From the NCBI GenBank assembly GCA_963921825.1, contig OY997596.1, forward strand, positions 15,877,001 through 15,941,000: DNA of 64,000 bases. The letters run 5' to 3'. Below the pieces are notes generated by a model that was not told the DNA's origin, made no database searches, and saw only the letters and a list, made by a program, of their open reading frames with translations. Shown one piece after another: positions 35,001 through 46,202 of this stretch. Position numbers and translations under genes: made by a program. Numbering within the stretch: position 1 is the stretch's first letter; the number at the start of each line of letters is the position of its first letter. Origin of the DNA: Erodium maritimum. Lineage: Eukaryota > Streptophyta > Magnoliopsida > Geraniales > Geraniaceae.

Positions 35001-35602
35001 TTCAGTTGCTTCTGAAGGTGTGCAGTTCTGCAGATAAATATGCAAAGAAGGTGAGACTAAATACAATTTACATCTTTGAACTGGTTACTAGATTCTCAAT
35101 GGTTTGCTGATATCATTTACCATTATGAATTCCGAGCCAAAGGTCAGATCTCAATTAGTAGAAAACCCTTAGCATAAAAAGCTTTACTTTTTGGTGCATG
35201 TTGAGATGCTTCACACTCACTGTTCCTTGTGGTCTGACCGGATCATTAGATTGATCAATTATGATGGTTCATAATCCCTTGTAAAATATCTTGATGGGCA
35301 ACAATAGCTAAGTAAATTCATTTGCAGTGGCAGGTGTGACAAAATTGTGATCATAGTATGCTATAACTTGCCACGACAAGAAAATTATTTGTTTGTTTTT
35401 CTGATTGGCTGCATTTGAACTGACAAGGTGATATATTTGACAGTGTAAGAAGATGGTGTTTGAGTACGGGCCTCTAATCCTTGTAAATGCAGAGCAGTTC
35501 CTGGAAACAACAGATGTATGCACCATTATCCACGCATGTGACACACACAGTGGCGAGCAAGCATCTCTGGTTGCTGAAGTTTCTGGCCACTCTGATTCAT
35601 AA
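32072..35602 (+). CDS. Saposin B domain protein (prosaposin-like), 5 coding exons
   Basis: The exons are 32072-32162, 32686-32879, 33442-33639, 34991-35050 and 35444-35602. They join in frame to 233 residues and all introns are GT-AG. Residues 1-21 form a signal peptide (hydrophobic FVVFLFVLTASWVC). Two saposin B domains follow, each with the full set of six cysteines: Cys 55, 58, 86, 96, 120, 126 and Cys 141, 144, 172, 182, 207, 213. Such small lipid-binding proteins enter the secretory pathway and act in vacuole or lysosome, assisting sphingolipid hydrolysis; in plants the exact role is little known. The start is the first in-frame ATG after the 5' UTR acceptor. The gene looks intact. Intron 3 (33640-34990) carries a MITE and a SINE-like unit. 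Confidence 0.9.
33887..34250. mobile_element. MULE-type MITE with perfect 9-bp target duplication
   Basis: The ends are inverted: gggataattgtcaaaacatg at the left and its reverse complement at the right, extending over about 100 bp of arm. AAAAAGTAA flanks it on both sides (33878-33886 and 34251-34259), the 9-bp duplication expected of Mutator-like elements. The left part consists of three tandem 60-bp units containing aaagtttcgtccac and cacaacgtttcgtccac; the right arm holds one inverted copy. It lies in intron 3 of the saposin gene and has no coding capacity. Confidence 0.85.
34362..34520 (+). mobile_element. Possible tRNA-derived SINE
   Basis: A pol III-like A box (tgtgggacaagtgg, about 34369) and a B box (ggttccagatcc, 34414) are spaced as in a tRNA head. 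They are followed by a body gttgcagttattgctgacc. The 3' end is uncertain because no clean tail or target duplication is seen. The call rests on the two boxes only. Confidence 0.4.
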
Positions 35603-35990
35603 GGATGCCAGTGTAAATAGATTTCAAGTTAGTCGCATATTTTTCAGTCCCTGGCGTGCTTGTAGTGAAACAGTCAAGTTACTTCATGATTGTCCATTTG
35701 TGCTGTAAATTAAGTAACATCACATATTCAGTTCTTGGGGAAATTGGTGTCCTAAAACTGCCATGAAAGCAAAGTTTCTGGAAACTCTACCAATGTCTGT
35801 TTTGCAGTTCCTGATTTGTATGTCTATTCAATCATACTATGGTTGATAACTTGTAATATAGGAAGGAAACTTACTATTCTACACATTTCCTTGTTACTTA
35901 GCCAGAAATTGTGTAATTTACAACATGGGAAGGATGCCGACTATAGATCTTGCCGAACTGTGTCCATTTATATTTGAGTTTGGTTGTGAG
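35603..35990 (+). other. Probable 3' UTR of the saposin gene
   Basis: This stretch follows the TAA at 35600-35602. It has no ORF and is T-rich, ending where an inverted-repeat element begins (35991). No clear polyadenylation signal stands out. Confidence 0.4.
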
Positions 35991-36658
35991 CAAAGTTGTA
36001 AAAAACGCTAGGTCCTAGTCGGGTGGTGAGGGGTCTTGGATGTTAGGCGGCGGGGATTGGAATGATCTGTGTTAGCGCTAGTGTTGTGATAATTTTTGTT
36101 TTTCATGAGCATGTTTTTACTTTTCCTTTATTATCAAAAGGTAGTAACTTATATTTATTTATTTTTATTTTTATTTTTCCATTATATATGATGGAAAACA
36201 AATATGTACTCGGTATATGGTTTTTATATTTATTATAAATGCTGAAATTATTCCTATTCCATGTATCGAGCACATGTTCGTTTCTCATCTAAAGTAACGG
36301 AAAAATCATAAAATAAACATAAGAAAGTGCTTTTTGATAATAAACTAAAGCTGTAAGCATGTTTTTGAAAAGCAAAGGTTATCACAACACATTTATGCCA
36401 GCAAAGATCGTTCATTATATACAAACTTGTAATAATAAATATTTAAGATGTAAATATTTATTATCTATGACTATTAATTTTATAGTTAACAATAAAATAA
36501 AATTTACACATATTTAATACATATGTTAATAATATATTATTTTAATAAAAAAATTAAGATAAAAACATAAAAATTGTGTTGGTGTTGTAAAACTCTCTGG
36601 CTGGACGCCGATTAATCCATGGTTAGACACTGATTAATCCTCGATTTTTACAACACTG
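35991..36658. mobile_element. hAT-like nonautonomous element
   Basis: The ends are CAAAGTTGTAAAAAACG at the left and the complement of CAGTGTTGTAAAAATCG at the right, with a GC-rich subterminal block (gggtggtgaggggtcttgg). The same terminal and subterminal sequence bounds the element at 60128-61800. The CA-start TIR suggests the hAT superfamily. Flanking 8-mers do not match, so the insertion is old or the borders are off. The interior is AT-rich. Confidence 0.5.
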
Positions 36659-36818
36659 ACCAAAATTGTATAAAACAAAGGTACTTTGAACTCTTTTTTC
36701 TTATCTCAAGTGTAACAGCAATGAGAAGTCTTAGTATCTTCATAAATTAATTAATTATAGAATTTTCATAAAATTTCAAGTGTAACAACAATGTGAAGTT
36801 AGGGACTTGCGATAAAGG

Positions 36819-37108
36819 TGTTGAAGTATGCGTCTCACATCAAAAGTGTATAGACAAATTAGTCCCTTGATAAGCATATTGGTTCCTCGGCCCATCAGTT
36901 CGAGCTTTTGGGTTGGATTGGGCTTCAAAATGGTATCAAAGCTGGTTCGGCCCATGACATGTTTGTCACCTCCACCTTGTGGTCTCTGGTCAATATGCAG
37001 ATGTCCAGTCCTACACGTGAGGGGGTGTTGAAGTATGTGTCCCACATCGAAAGTGTATAGACAAATTAGCCACTTGATAAGCATATTGGTGCCTCCATCT
37101 ATCAGACA
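36819..37108 (+). mobile_element. TRIM-like mini LTR retrotransposon (truncated)
   Basis: A terminal repeat begins TGTTGAAGTATGYGTCYCACA at 36819 and again at 37026. After the first copy a primer site TGGTATCAAAGC stands at 36931 (one mismatch to the Met-tRNA site). A purine tract gagggggt directly precedes the second copy. Repeats of about 110 bp and an interior of about 95 bp without coding capacity define a TRIM. The second repeat is cut short near 37108. A related fragment lies at 46203-46340. Confidence 0.7.
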
Positions 37109-38208
37109 TGCCTCCAATGTGAAAGGCAATGTAAAGTCGGGACATCCAATACAGGAGAAATCGAGATGGCTTCTTTTAGCAATTGGAGGCTATAGCTGCA
37201 TCTCGAGATGTGTTGATCGGGACAATCCTGACTATTCAGGTCCTCTCGACACCCCTTGAAGGAGCGATTGTCTTTGGTCTATGACCTCATGTTCTCGTTG
37301 TTGGGAAGTCTTAAGTGTACATTAAATGTATTGTAGCATTATTTAACAAAAAAATGTTTCACGTACCAGTTACGATACTTTAAATAATATACTATGTAAG
37401 AAAGATTAATAACAAACCCAATATCAAAATCTAAACAAATTCTCTTCTAGGTTTCACGCAAAACCTCTAGGGTTTCAGAAATTCTAGCCCTGATGGTGTC
37501 TCTTCCTCAGAGTCGTCGTCGCTCCTCCCGGTCTATGTCCGGTACTGCTTCTCCATCGATATGGCGTCCATCCTCTTCATCCACTTCTGCTCGTCCGCTA
37601 CTCACGAGGGTCATCACAACCAATCCCCATCTTCCCCGATTTCCACAATCTCACCCCCAACTCTCATCACCACGATCATCACGCTGTCGCCGACATCGCT
37701 TGTTCTGCAGCCTCTGCCGCTGTCTTTAAAGACGTGTCCGACGCCGCCTCTAAAGCCGCCACCACCGTCTCTGATTTCGCTGCTAGCACGTCCTTCTCTC
37801 TGGCCTCCACTACCGCACCCTCTCGACCCCTCTCTCGATTCTAGATCCGGCTAATCGAGTGGATCTTTTTTATTTTATCTGGTTTCGTTTTTGTAAGGTC
37901 AAAAACTAGTACGCAGAGGTTCAGGGACTTGTGCTCTAGGGACTGCCTTTGGGAGGGGTCCCTGGGAAGAGCTCTACCTCCCTTTGAAGCCGATGATAGC
38001 AGGTTCGGTCGGATTCTACAGAGTATGCAGCGTTTAGGCAAAACTTTGATCAACCGTAGTTAGCTTCGTCATAGTTTAAGTTTTAGATTGCCTATATGGC
38101 GCCTAATCTAATATCGTATAAGACAGTTATATTATGAAAAGAATAATGACACTATTGCGTTTTTTTTCTGTTTTTTGTAGTCAGAGATTTATTCATGATG
38201 CACTCAGA
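37109..38208 (+). other. Unassigned stretch with a short Ser/Pro/Ala-rich ORF
   Basis: No gene is recognised with confidence. An ATG at 37493 opens a 78-codon Arg/Ser-rich ORF. An overlapping frame, about 37690-37840, reads an alanine-rich helix-like stretch (ASAAVFKDVSDAASKAATTV) that ends at a TAG. The high-CG triplet pattern of 37480-37850 differs from its AT-rich surroundings and suggests a gene fragment carried here by a transposon or a dead gene 5' end. Function unknown. Confidence 0.3.
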
Positions 38209-38221
38209 TGTATTTGAAGTT

Positions 38222-40683
38222 TTTTTTTGAAACGAGTAACCGGATAATTCATTAATGCCAATTGGCAATCAGACAAGATGAGGCGTGACCGCCTCGGGTT
38301 CCAGATGTTTGTCCGGGCCGACCGTAGCAAGCCCGACGCTCATGGACCCATAATTTTAGCCCACTTGAACTCGTGGGAAACAACTCAAGATAACCCCCTA
38401 CCGCCGTTTCAACATAACGGGGGAAAATAAAGAAATGTCCAAAACCAACAGAAAAAACATAGTCCCAACAAACATAACAGAAATAGCAGTAAAATAAAGT
38501 GACTGGTGCTGATAGTGCAGGCTGCCCGGGACCTCCCAGCATTGGCTGTCCCGGGTCTGTGGGTATAGGCTGGTGTCGACGCCTCCCACCCCTGTTGGGG
38601 CCGATCATTCCTCCATCGGAGGCCTTTGGACCTCCGCTCCATCTGCTTGTTCACCCCCCTGCAAAAACAGCTCCCAAGGCTGCTGGTGGGTATTCAGGTC
38701 CCCCTTGCGCTTCTTGGTCTCCGGTGGGCGAGCATACAGCGATCCACTTCTGGTCTTCAGGGTGGTCTTCTTCCCTTTGCCCATGCTGGGACCTCCTTTG
38801 CCTATACTCCCCTGAAGATCCGCCGGGTAGCCCCGTGGCTCTGGCTCTTCTTCCTTCCTCATCATCGCATTGAATCCAGGAGGAGCTCCGATCGCGGGAC
38901 CATCGGCGGAGTGGATGTTAGCCAGAAGGTCAGGCTTTGTGGACTTGGGAGGCGGGTAGGGTTCTCCACGGCCATCCCCCTGTAAGATAGTGGTCAACCC
39001 TTCAGGGTTAACCTTAGCCAGAAGGTCAGGCTTCGGACTGCCTGCATTGGACGACTCAGCCTCCATAGTTATCTCCCTAGAACGGATCATAGGGTTCAGA
39101 GTGAGGTCGCTCAGTAGGTAGGTGATCGTCGGATGTGAAGCTGGAGGAGGTGTCTCCCAGACCCTTTGGATCAGCTGGTCTACATCCAAGTCCCGGGGGA
39201 CCAGGATAGACCTATCATAGCGGACCTCCTCCCGACCAATTCCTTGGAGCAGCGTCTGACAGTTCGGTAGCCTGTGTGTCAACATACCACACCTGCGACA
39301 AAATTCCACCACCCTCTCATATTGTAGGTCAATCACAGTGGAAGAGTCAGTACCTGAGAAGCGGAGTTTGGTTCTCCGCCGCAGTGGTCGGGACAGCTCC
39401 ATACGGACTCGCATCCAGAGATGCCTGTCCTCCCGGCGGACCGTTGGGATAGGGGCCGATAGGATTTGTGTGCCTATACTGCCCGCCAGAAGGCCTCGAA
39501 TGTAAGAATTCCTCGCTCCTCCCGGGGCATTCAGTGCCCTGACCCCGAGTTTCACATGATTGAAGCTGATGTCTTCCGGCCGATCGAAGCGCCGGAGCGG
39601 CTCAAAAATGAGAGGGAAGCCCTTAAAACTCCAGGGGCCCCTATGGCGGATGTCTTCCATAGTCTGTGCAGACGGGAAATGATACCCCATGAAGGTGGGT
39701 GTCAGGAATTCAACTCGGATTCCCGTAACCTTTCATTTCTTCAACATCATCCCGCAGACAATGTGCTGGTTGTGCGATCCGTCCCCTGCAACCCTTGCTG
39801 CCAAGGAAAATTCATACGATCCTGAGGTAAACAATGGGATCCCCTCGTCCGAGACCACCAGTTCCTCATCCTCGTATTCCCAGTCCGGGATCGGGGAGAT
39901 CCGAGGTGTCTGAGTCTCCAAAGCTGTCCCTGATGGCCGGCCAACCCTCGGGTTGACGGGGGTAGCAGTCCGTCCCCGCTCGGACGAAGGAGGGCGGTGG
40001 GTATTCGTCGAAGAGTGGACTGGACGGGGGAGAGTGATCAAGTCCCGGTAGACCTCCCTCGGCGTTGATGACAGGCCGGGGTAGGGAGGGCTGAGTCCCG
40101 CCGGATCAGTCACACCACCGGCGATCTGGGGCGGCTCGGTGGGCGAGGTCATGCCCGAGAGGGCCGTCGTATCTGTAGAGGACGAGCCCGGCTTGTCCTT
40201 CGGATCCGTCGTCTTGGGTGGCTGCTGTCGAGGGGGTGGAGATGCCGGGGCAGACAGCGGTGGAAACTCGATGGCGCTGCGAGCCTGGTGTAGTAAGGAG
40301 GTCCCGAGGCCACGGGCGACCTCTGCATGCGAGCGGATCTGACCGGAGTTGGTCATTTCCGACTCAGCACGGCGAGGGGGAGGCAGATCCGTCATCGGGG
40401 AAGCGGAAATGATCACGGAGAGGGTGAGGGAGATCTGGTGGCGGCGAAAGCTGTCCTGGCACCGCGGTCGGAGGCGAGGCACGAGTGCGGCGGACAGGCG
40501 TGGCTGGGCGCCGCTGGTTGGAGAGGAGCCTGTTGCGGTGGAGAGGCAGAGGAAGCCGGCGACAGTGGTCGGAGAGGGATGATGAGGACGGCGGCGGCTA
40601 GAACCTTTCTAGGTTTCGAGAGGAACCTCTGAGATGTTTATTTTGGAGAGCGTTTTTTTTTAAAAGTTATGCTTAATATAGAC
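38222..40683 (-). mobile_element. ORF1-only LINE (DUF4283 type) with target duplication
   Basis: This minus-strand element is flanked by TGTATTTGAAGTT on both sides (38209-38221 and 40684-40696). It ends in a poly-A tail (plus-strand T run from 38222). It contains an ORF1 in two frames (38605-40482) and a 3' UTR, but no ORF2 endonuclease or reverse transcriptase. The exact duplication shows a genuine insertion mobilised in trans. Confidence 0.85.
38605..40482 (-). pseudogene. LINE ORF1 protein (DUF4283, CCHC zinc knuckle), frameshifted
   Basis: The N-terminal part (40482-39733, 249 codons) is Pro/Ser-rich with IPDWEYEDEELVVSDEGIPL and leads into a DUF4283-like fold. A frameshift near 39700-39735 breaks it. 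The second frame (39690-38605, 361 codons) continues with GYHFPSAQTMEDI, RGPWSFKGFPLIFEPL, and the zinc knuckle CRRCGMLTHRLPNC (CX2CX4HX4C, intact). It ends in a basic tail (GKGKKTTLKTRSG, ETKKRKG). The family binds nucleic acid as a LINE ribonucleoprotein component. One frameshift is the main lesion. High GC sets it apart from neighbours. Confidence 0.8.
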
Positions 40684-40696
40684 TGTATTTGAAGTT

Positions 40697-41939
40697 AAAT
40701 TAATAAATTGCACCTTTCACTTAAAAATAATAATATAATCCGTAAGATCTTAAAATAGTGTGAAGAAAAAATATAAAACTTATTTTACGTTCATGTCTGA
40801 ATGCAGTTGTACATACCTAACCTTTTTCGTTTGAATGCGGATGGATATAGATCAAATTAATAACCACTCATAAATATAAGATGAGTTTCAGTGTGTTGGA
40901 ACATGCCTTGGACAATCCCAATCCAACACATGCTAGGCTGGCGGCGGCGCATGGAATGCGACCATTTTTAACTCGCTACAAGCTATTCGCATCAGGAAAA
41001 AGTGGGAGCTAAAGTTAGTATTAGATTTGTCTGGTCATAAATATAAAAACAAAACTCGCAAAGCATGTGTCAGTGAATAACACAAGGCTTTATCTTTTGT
41101 TAAGTTATTTTTATATAATAACACAAGGCTTTATCTTTTGTTAAGTTGTTTTTATATTCTGACTCTCCAACTCACCACCTCACTGTTATGGGCAACACAA
41201 AGTGATGCTTGTCTTCTAAATCGATCATATTTGAATCTTTTTTTTTCTTAATAAAATTTTATAAGTCAAGCTAAAAAAAATATGTTATGGGCCAAGCTCA
41301 GCCAATCCTACTAGAACTGTGTTGATTGCCCCATTTAACGAAAAGATGAAGACATGATGTTGATACAAGATCACGGGGAATAAAGGATACATGAATACCT
41401 AAAAGAAGCATAAGTTTAAAGAAAATGAAGATATGATATATATACCATATAAAACTATAGAAACATGAGTTCAAGGAAATGAAGACAAGTTTTTGACACA
41501 GATGAAAAAATAACGAACATGTACCATTTCAATTTAAAGAACCGTGTCATAGAAAAGGAGGCATGGCGTTGAAATAGGAACGTAGGTAAAGGTGATTATG
41601 AGCCATATAAATTTAAAGAAAATGAAGTAAAATATAATGAACCACTAAAATTGATCCCAATTACTTAAAAAATGATCGCAATTGAAGGTTTTGGCCTTTC
41701 CCTCGAGGGTCTCCCAGGTTTGGCCATCCAGATCTTGACGAATTTTTAACATGATAGACTTAATTAGGTTTATAAATAAAATATGAACACATATAATGTG
41801 TGTTCGTATATTGTTACGGAATAGACAACAAAGAGTAAAACAAAATTATGTTGGATTTTTTTGTTTAGAAAGCAAGCTCATACCTCTTCCTGAAGACAAC
41901 AAGGTATTAATAAAGTTTCTCTACTGGTTCAGAAAATAT
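40697..41939. other. AT-rich stretch, no gene
   Basis: No coding region is supported. A tandem duplication of an aaggctttatcttttgttaag unit occurs at about 41085-41155. The rest is AT-rich DNA with short GA-rich runs (41340-41650). Confidence 0.6.
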
Positions 41940-41978
41940 TGTTAGAGATAGAATTATACGAGAGTTTGAATTTCTGCT

Positions 41979-44826
41979 TCTGCAACTGTGTCCCTAGGAT
42001 TGTGGTATTCTCGTTTAGGTCATCCGGAGTCTCCAGTGTTTAATTCTCTTCGTAGCAATAAACTTATTGGTTGTACGAATGCTTTTAATTCGGTTTGTCA
42101 GTCATGTGTACTTGGTAAACATGTTAAGCTTCCTTTTCACACATCTACGACTGTTACTTATGCGCCTTTTGATATTGTGCATGCTGATCTATGGACATCT
42201 CCTGTTTTGAGTACATCTGGTCATAAATATTATTTGATATTGCTTGATGATTTCACTAATTTTGTCTGGACATTTCCTTTGGGCAAGAAATCTGATGTTT
42301 TCAAGTTATTTCTTTCATTTAGTGCTCTCATATTTCTACACAATTTGGGTCTCTATAAAAAGTTTTCAGTGTGATAATGGAAAGGAATTCGACAACTTTC
42401 TGTTTCGTGCATTTGGTGATTCGTCGGGATTGGTGTTCCGCTTCTCGTGTCCACATACCTCTTCTCAGAATGGACGTGCATAACGCAAGATCAGAAGTAT
42501 CAACAACATGGCTCGTACCCTACTTCTTCATGCGTCTGTTCCCCCGTCTTATTGGCAGTATGCATTGTCCATGTCTACTTACTTGTCCAATATTCTCCCG
42601 TCTAAATTACTTCATTTCTCGTCTCCTACTTTTGCTCTCTATCGTCAAGTTCCTTCTTATTCTCACCTGCGTGTTTTCGGTTGTTTGTGTTTTCCTCTTT
42701 TTCCATCTACCACAATTAATAAACTGCAGGCTCGATCTACACCATGTGTTTTTGTCGGATTTCCTCCTAATCATCGAGGGTATGTTTGTTTTGATTTACA
42801 AACAAACAAATTCATTATATCGAGACATGTATTATTTGACGAATCGGTGATTCCCTTTGCATCTAGATTTACCCCGACATCACCTACCTATGATTTTTTA
42901 TCCGACCCCGTTTCCACAGCCACCAGGCACCACTTATTTTTTGGGCCTAATCCATCTTCCCATGATCTGGATCCGCCCGCCCTCTCTACTAGGCCTGGCC
43001 CAATACCTTCCCCTCCTCCGCACAACACCTCTCCAATGCAACCCGGCCCTGCCCCATCTCCTAGCCCACCTCCCCGACTTGTCGACTCCCCTCCCGAGCC
43101 ATCCTTTGCTCCCTCCCCGGCCCATACCCAGGCCCATACCCAGCCTCCCCCTCCGGCTGTTGATCTAGATTCTGCTATGTCTGTGCCCCAGCATCGCATG
43201 GTCACACGAAGCAAGTCTGGTATCTCCAAACCCAAAGTCATCTTTGACCTTCACTCCACCTCATCCATATCACCCGTTCCCAAGAACCCGAAAGATGCTC
43301 TACTTGATCCTAATTGGAAACTCGCTATGACAGACGAGTTTAATGTTTTGATTGATAATGAGACGTGGGTTCTAGTTCCACGTCCTATGGAAGTCAATGT
43401 TATCCGGTCTATGTGGATTTTTCGCCACAAAACCCGATCTGATGGTTCTTTTGAGCGGTATAAGGCTCGTCTTGTTGGTGATGGCAGGTCTCAACAGGTT
43501 GGCGTGGATTGCGATGAGACTTTTAGTCCAGTGGTCAAGCCCTCGACCATTCGCACAGTTCTCAACATTGCAGTATCTCGTTCTTGGTCCATTCATCAGC
43601 TGGATGTCAAGAATGCATTCTTACATGGCAACCTTAATGAGACAGTTTACATGCACCAGCCCCTTGGATTTCGCAGCACCTCTCTTCCAGATCATGTTTG
43701 CCTATTGAACCGTTCTTTATACGGTCTCAAACAGGCTCCTCGGGCTTGGTACCAGCGGTTTACCGACTTTGTTTCTGCCATTGGCTTTGTTCATAGCAGG
43801 TCTGATCATTCATTGTTTATCTATCGACATGGTACCGACGTTGCCTACATACTGCTCTACGTCGATGACATTATCCTTGCATCCTCCAGTGAGGCTCTTC
43901 GCCTTCATATCATGTCTCGCCTCGGCTCTGGGTTTGCAATGAAGGATCTTGGCCCGCTGTCGTACTTTCTAGGCATTGCAGTGACTCGTCATCCTGGTGG
44001 CTTATTTCTCTCTCAGCAGAAATATGCCATCGACATTATAGACCGTGCCGGCATGTCATCTTGTTCTGCTTCAGCGACTCCATTCGATACTCAGGGCAAG
44101 CTCAGCGGCTCTAACAGCTCCCCGTACGAGAATCCGACTTTATACCGTAGTCTTGCGGGGGTGCTTCAGTATCTCACTTTCACGAGACCTGACATCTCAT
44201 ATGTTGTTCAGCAGGTGTGCCTCCATATGCATGATCCACGAGTCAGTCACATGGGCGCTCTAAAGCGGATCATTCGGTATCTACAGGGGACGACACACTT
44301 TGGCCTGCACTTATACTCCTCCCCCATCACTGGTCTAGTCTCATATACAGACGCTGATTGGGCTGGTTGTCCAGACACTCGCCGCTCCACTTTTGGATAT
44401 TGTGTGTTTTTGGGGGACAATCTTGTCTCTTGGTCCTCCAAACGTCAGTCTACCCTTTCTCGCTCCAGCATTGAGGCGGAATATCGAGTTGTTGCTAATG
44501 TTATGTCTGAAACTTGTTGGCTTCAGAATCTTCTACTAGAGCTTCATTGTCCTCTCTCCCGAGCCACATTGGTCTACTGCGACAACATTAGTGCCATATA
44601 TCTGTCTGGCAATCCTATTCAGCATCAGCGCACGAAACATATCGAGCTTGACATTCATTTTGTCCGGGAAAAGGTTGCCAAGGGCCATGTTCGAGTACTC
44701 CACGTCCCCTCACGTTCACAAATTTCCGACATCTTCACTAAAGGCTTGTCGAGAGTCCTGTTTCTTGATTTTCGGTCCAGCCTGAACGTCCGCGGACCTC
44801 CCGTTCCGAATGCAGGGGCGTGTTAG
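41979..44826 (+). pseudogene. copia pol: integrase, RVT_2 reverse transcriptase, RNase H (nearly intact)
   Basis: The GAG-pre-integrase domain (LWYSRLGHPESPVF, SCVLGKHVKLPF) leads to the integrase core with HADLWTSPVLSTSG and YYLILLDDFTNFVW. A frameshift near 42345-42365 separates the part with DNGKEFDNFLF. An in-frame TAA at 42481-42483 follows SSQNGRA. From 42508 a 772-codon ORF is open. It has the end of integrase, a Pro-rich linker, the RT (WKLAMTDEF, QLDVKNAFLHGNL, LLYVDDIILASS) and RNase H (YTDADWAGCPDTRRST, SRSSIEAEYRVV, TKHIELDIHFVREKV). The stop TAG lies within the LTR start TGTTAG. Motifs resemble the Ale/Retrofit lineage. Only two lesions are seen in pol. Confidence 0.88.
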
Positions 44827-44974
44827 AGATAGACTTATACGAGAGTTTGAATCCATTCAAACTTCCTAGATATATAATCTCTTGTATTTGAGTTGTTCCT
44901 ATCTCATCTGTAATTATGTACAAATACAAAAGAGGAATGAATATACGATCACGGTTGAAATCCCAATTCCTACA
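44821..44974 (+). repeat. LTR of the permuted copia element (154 bp)
   Basis: It starts TGTTAGAGATAG and ends TTCCTACA. A gcaggggcg polypurine-like tract precedes it and TGGTATCAGAGC follows. Its first 32 bp recur at 41940-41971 with one base different. No other full copy is present in the window. Confidence 0.8.
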
Positions 44975-44986
44975 TGGTATCAGAGC
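44975..44986 (+). other. Primer binding site of the permuted copia element
   Basis: TGGTATCAGAGC directly follows the LTR end. It matches initiator methionine tRNA. Its position downstream of pol shows that the copy is not in normal order. Confidence 0.85.
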
Positions 44987-45429
44987 GTATCTTCGCTTCC
45001 GCTTCTATTCTTCTTCTCCCTATTCGCGTCTCCACCTCGCGTTTCTGATCTTCACTTTGCAAATTCGTCAGGATCGATTCCTCTTCTGCAAATCGCGTTT
45101 CTTTGCTCCTGCATCTGAAGCCCATCTCTTGTGCTGATCTGAAGCCCATTTCTTCTGCATATCTTCCAAGCCCGTAATTTGCTTCTTCTCCCAACGCAAA
45201 TTGTCAGCAAATCGCACTAGGCTCGGCAATTATATCGGCGTACAATATTGCTGTTACGATCACGATTTTCAGTCTCGTGCAGCCCATCTCTTCAAGGCCA
45301 GCTTCCCTAAAGCCCATCTCTTCAAGGCCAGCTTCTCCAATCGCGACGCTGCACCTGCGTTAAGCACATATCGCAGCACCAATATCGCAGCACCTGTGAT
45401 TCCCCTGTACCAGCGTCTCTCCCCGACAA

Positions 45430-46201
45430 ATGGCTGACCCGAGATTTTATAGGGCTACAAGCGTCTATGGAGCTCCTTCTCCTGACCCTTATGGACGTCG
45501 ACAATCCTACCATGGCAGCTCCCGTAGCAGTTCTCGCCCTTCTGCTTCTGGGTGGACTAATCAGCAGTGGGCTAGTCTTCCTCCTGCTTGGGCCGCTCAT
45601 CCTTGGCCCGGAAAGCAGCAGCACATGATGCCACCACATCCTTACCCGACCGCGCCTGCACCTGGAAATTGGTTACGTGGACCGCAACCTCAGCACGAAG
45701 AAACTGATGTCTTGGGCCCTCGGCCCACTTCTATTTCACAGGCTCATATTGCAATACCCACTGATATTACTGATGCTATGGCTAATTTGTCCATGTAGCA
45801 TGCCCCGGACAGTCAATGGTACATGGATTCGGGTGCTTCCTCTCACATGACTGCGAATTCAGGTACTCTACGATCTTATGTTAATTCAAGCACTTCTCGT
45901 TCGGTTATAGTGGGTGATGGAAATAACATTCCTATATCTGGTTATGGTCAAGCATCATTATTTAAAACCCGCCCCCAATATACCTTAAACAATGTTAAAT
46001 AATGCCCCTAAGCTTGTAAAAAATTTAGTTTTTGTGCGCCGTTTTACTTGTGATAATAATGTCTCGATTGAATTTGACCCCCTCGGTTTTTCGGTAAAGG
46101 ATTTTCTGACGGGACATCTGGTTTTAAGATGCTATAACACAGACGATTTTTATCCCGTCACATCTAGTGTTTCGTGTCATTCGTCAATTCCTTTTTCTGC
46201 T
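45430..46201 (+). pseudogene. copia gag tail and protease fragment
   Basis: The ORF 45430-45798 begins MADPRFYRATS and is rich in Ser, Pro, Trp and His. It resembles the C-terminal gag linker; the UBN2 core and zinc knuckle are absent. After a TAG, the frame continues with the protease active site WYMDSGASSHMT (about 45812-45850) and VGDGNNIPISGYG. A later segment (about 45992-46201) reads LVKNLVFVRRFTCDNNVSIE and GFSVKDFLTG, the usual region between protease and pre-integrase. A 29-bp tandem duplication lies in the leader at about 45280-45340. Confidence 0.7.
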
Positions 46202-46202
46202 A

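Larger units (their letters stand above)
41940..46201 (+). mobile_element. Ty1/copia element in circularly permuted order
   Basis: The order is 32 bp of LTR start (41940-41971), pre-integrase, integrase, RT, RNase H (to 44826), one full LTR (44821-44974), primer site (44975), gag fragment (45430-45798), protease (about 45799-45900) and the region before the pre-integrase domain (to 46201). The right end stops at ...SIPFSA and the left pol half begins SASATVSLGLWYSRLGHP. The two ends share TTCTGCT (46195-46201 and 41972-41978) and would join in frame at that point. The right end abuts a TRIM fragment. Confidence 0.75.

Noticed and set aside
42888-43241. Gly-rich minus-strand ORFs opposite the copia pol linker
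   Set aside because: They mirror the Pro-rich linker of the plus-strand pol; antisense shadow.
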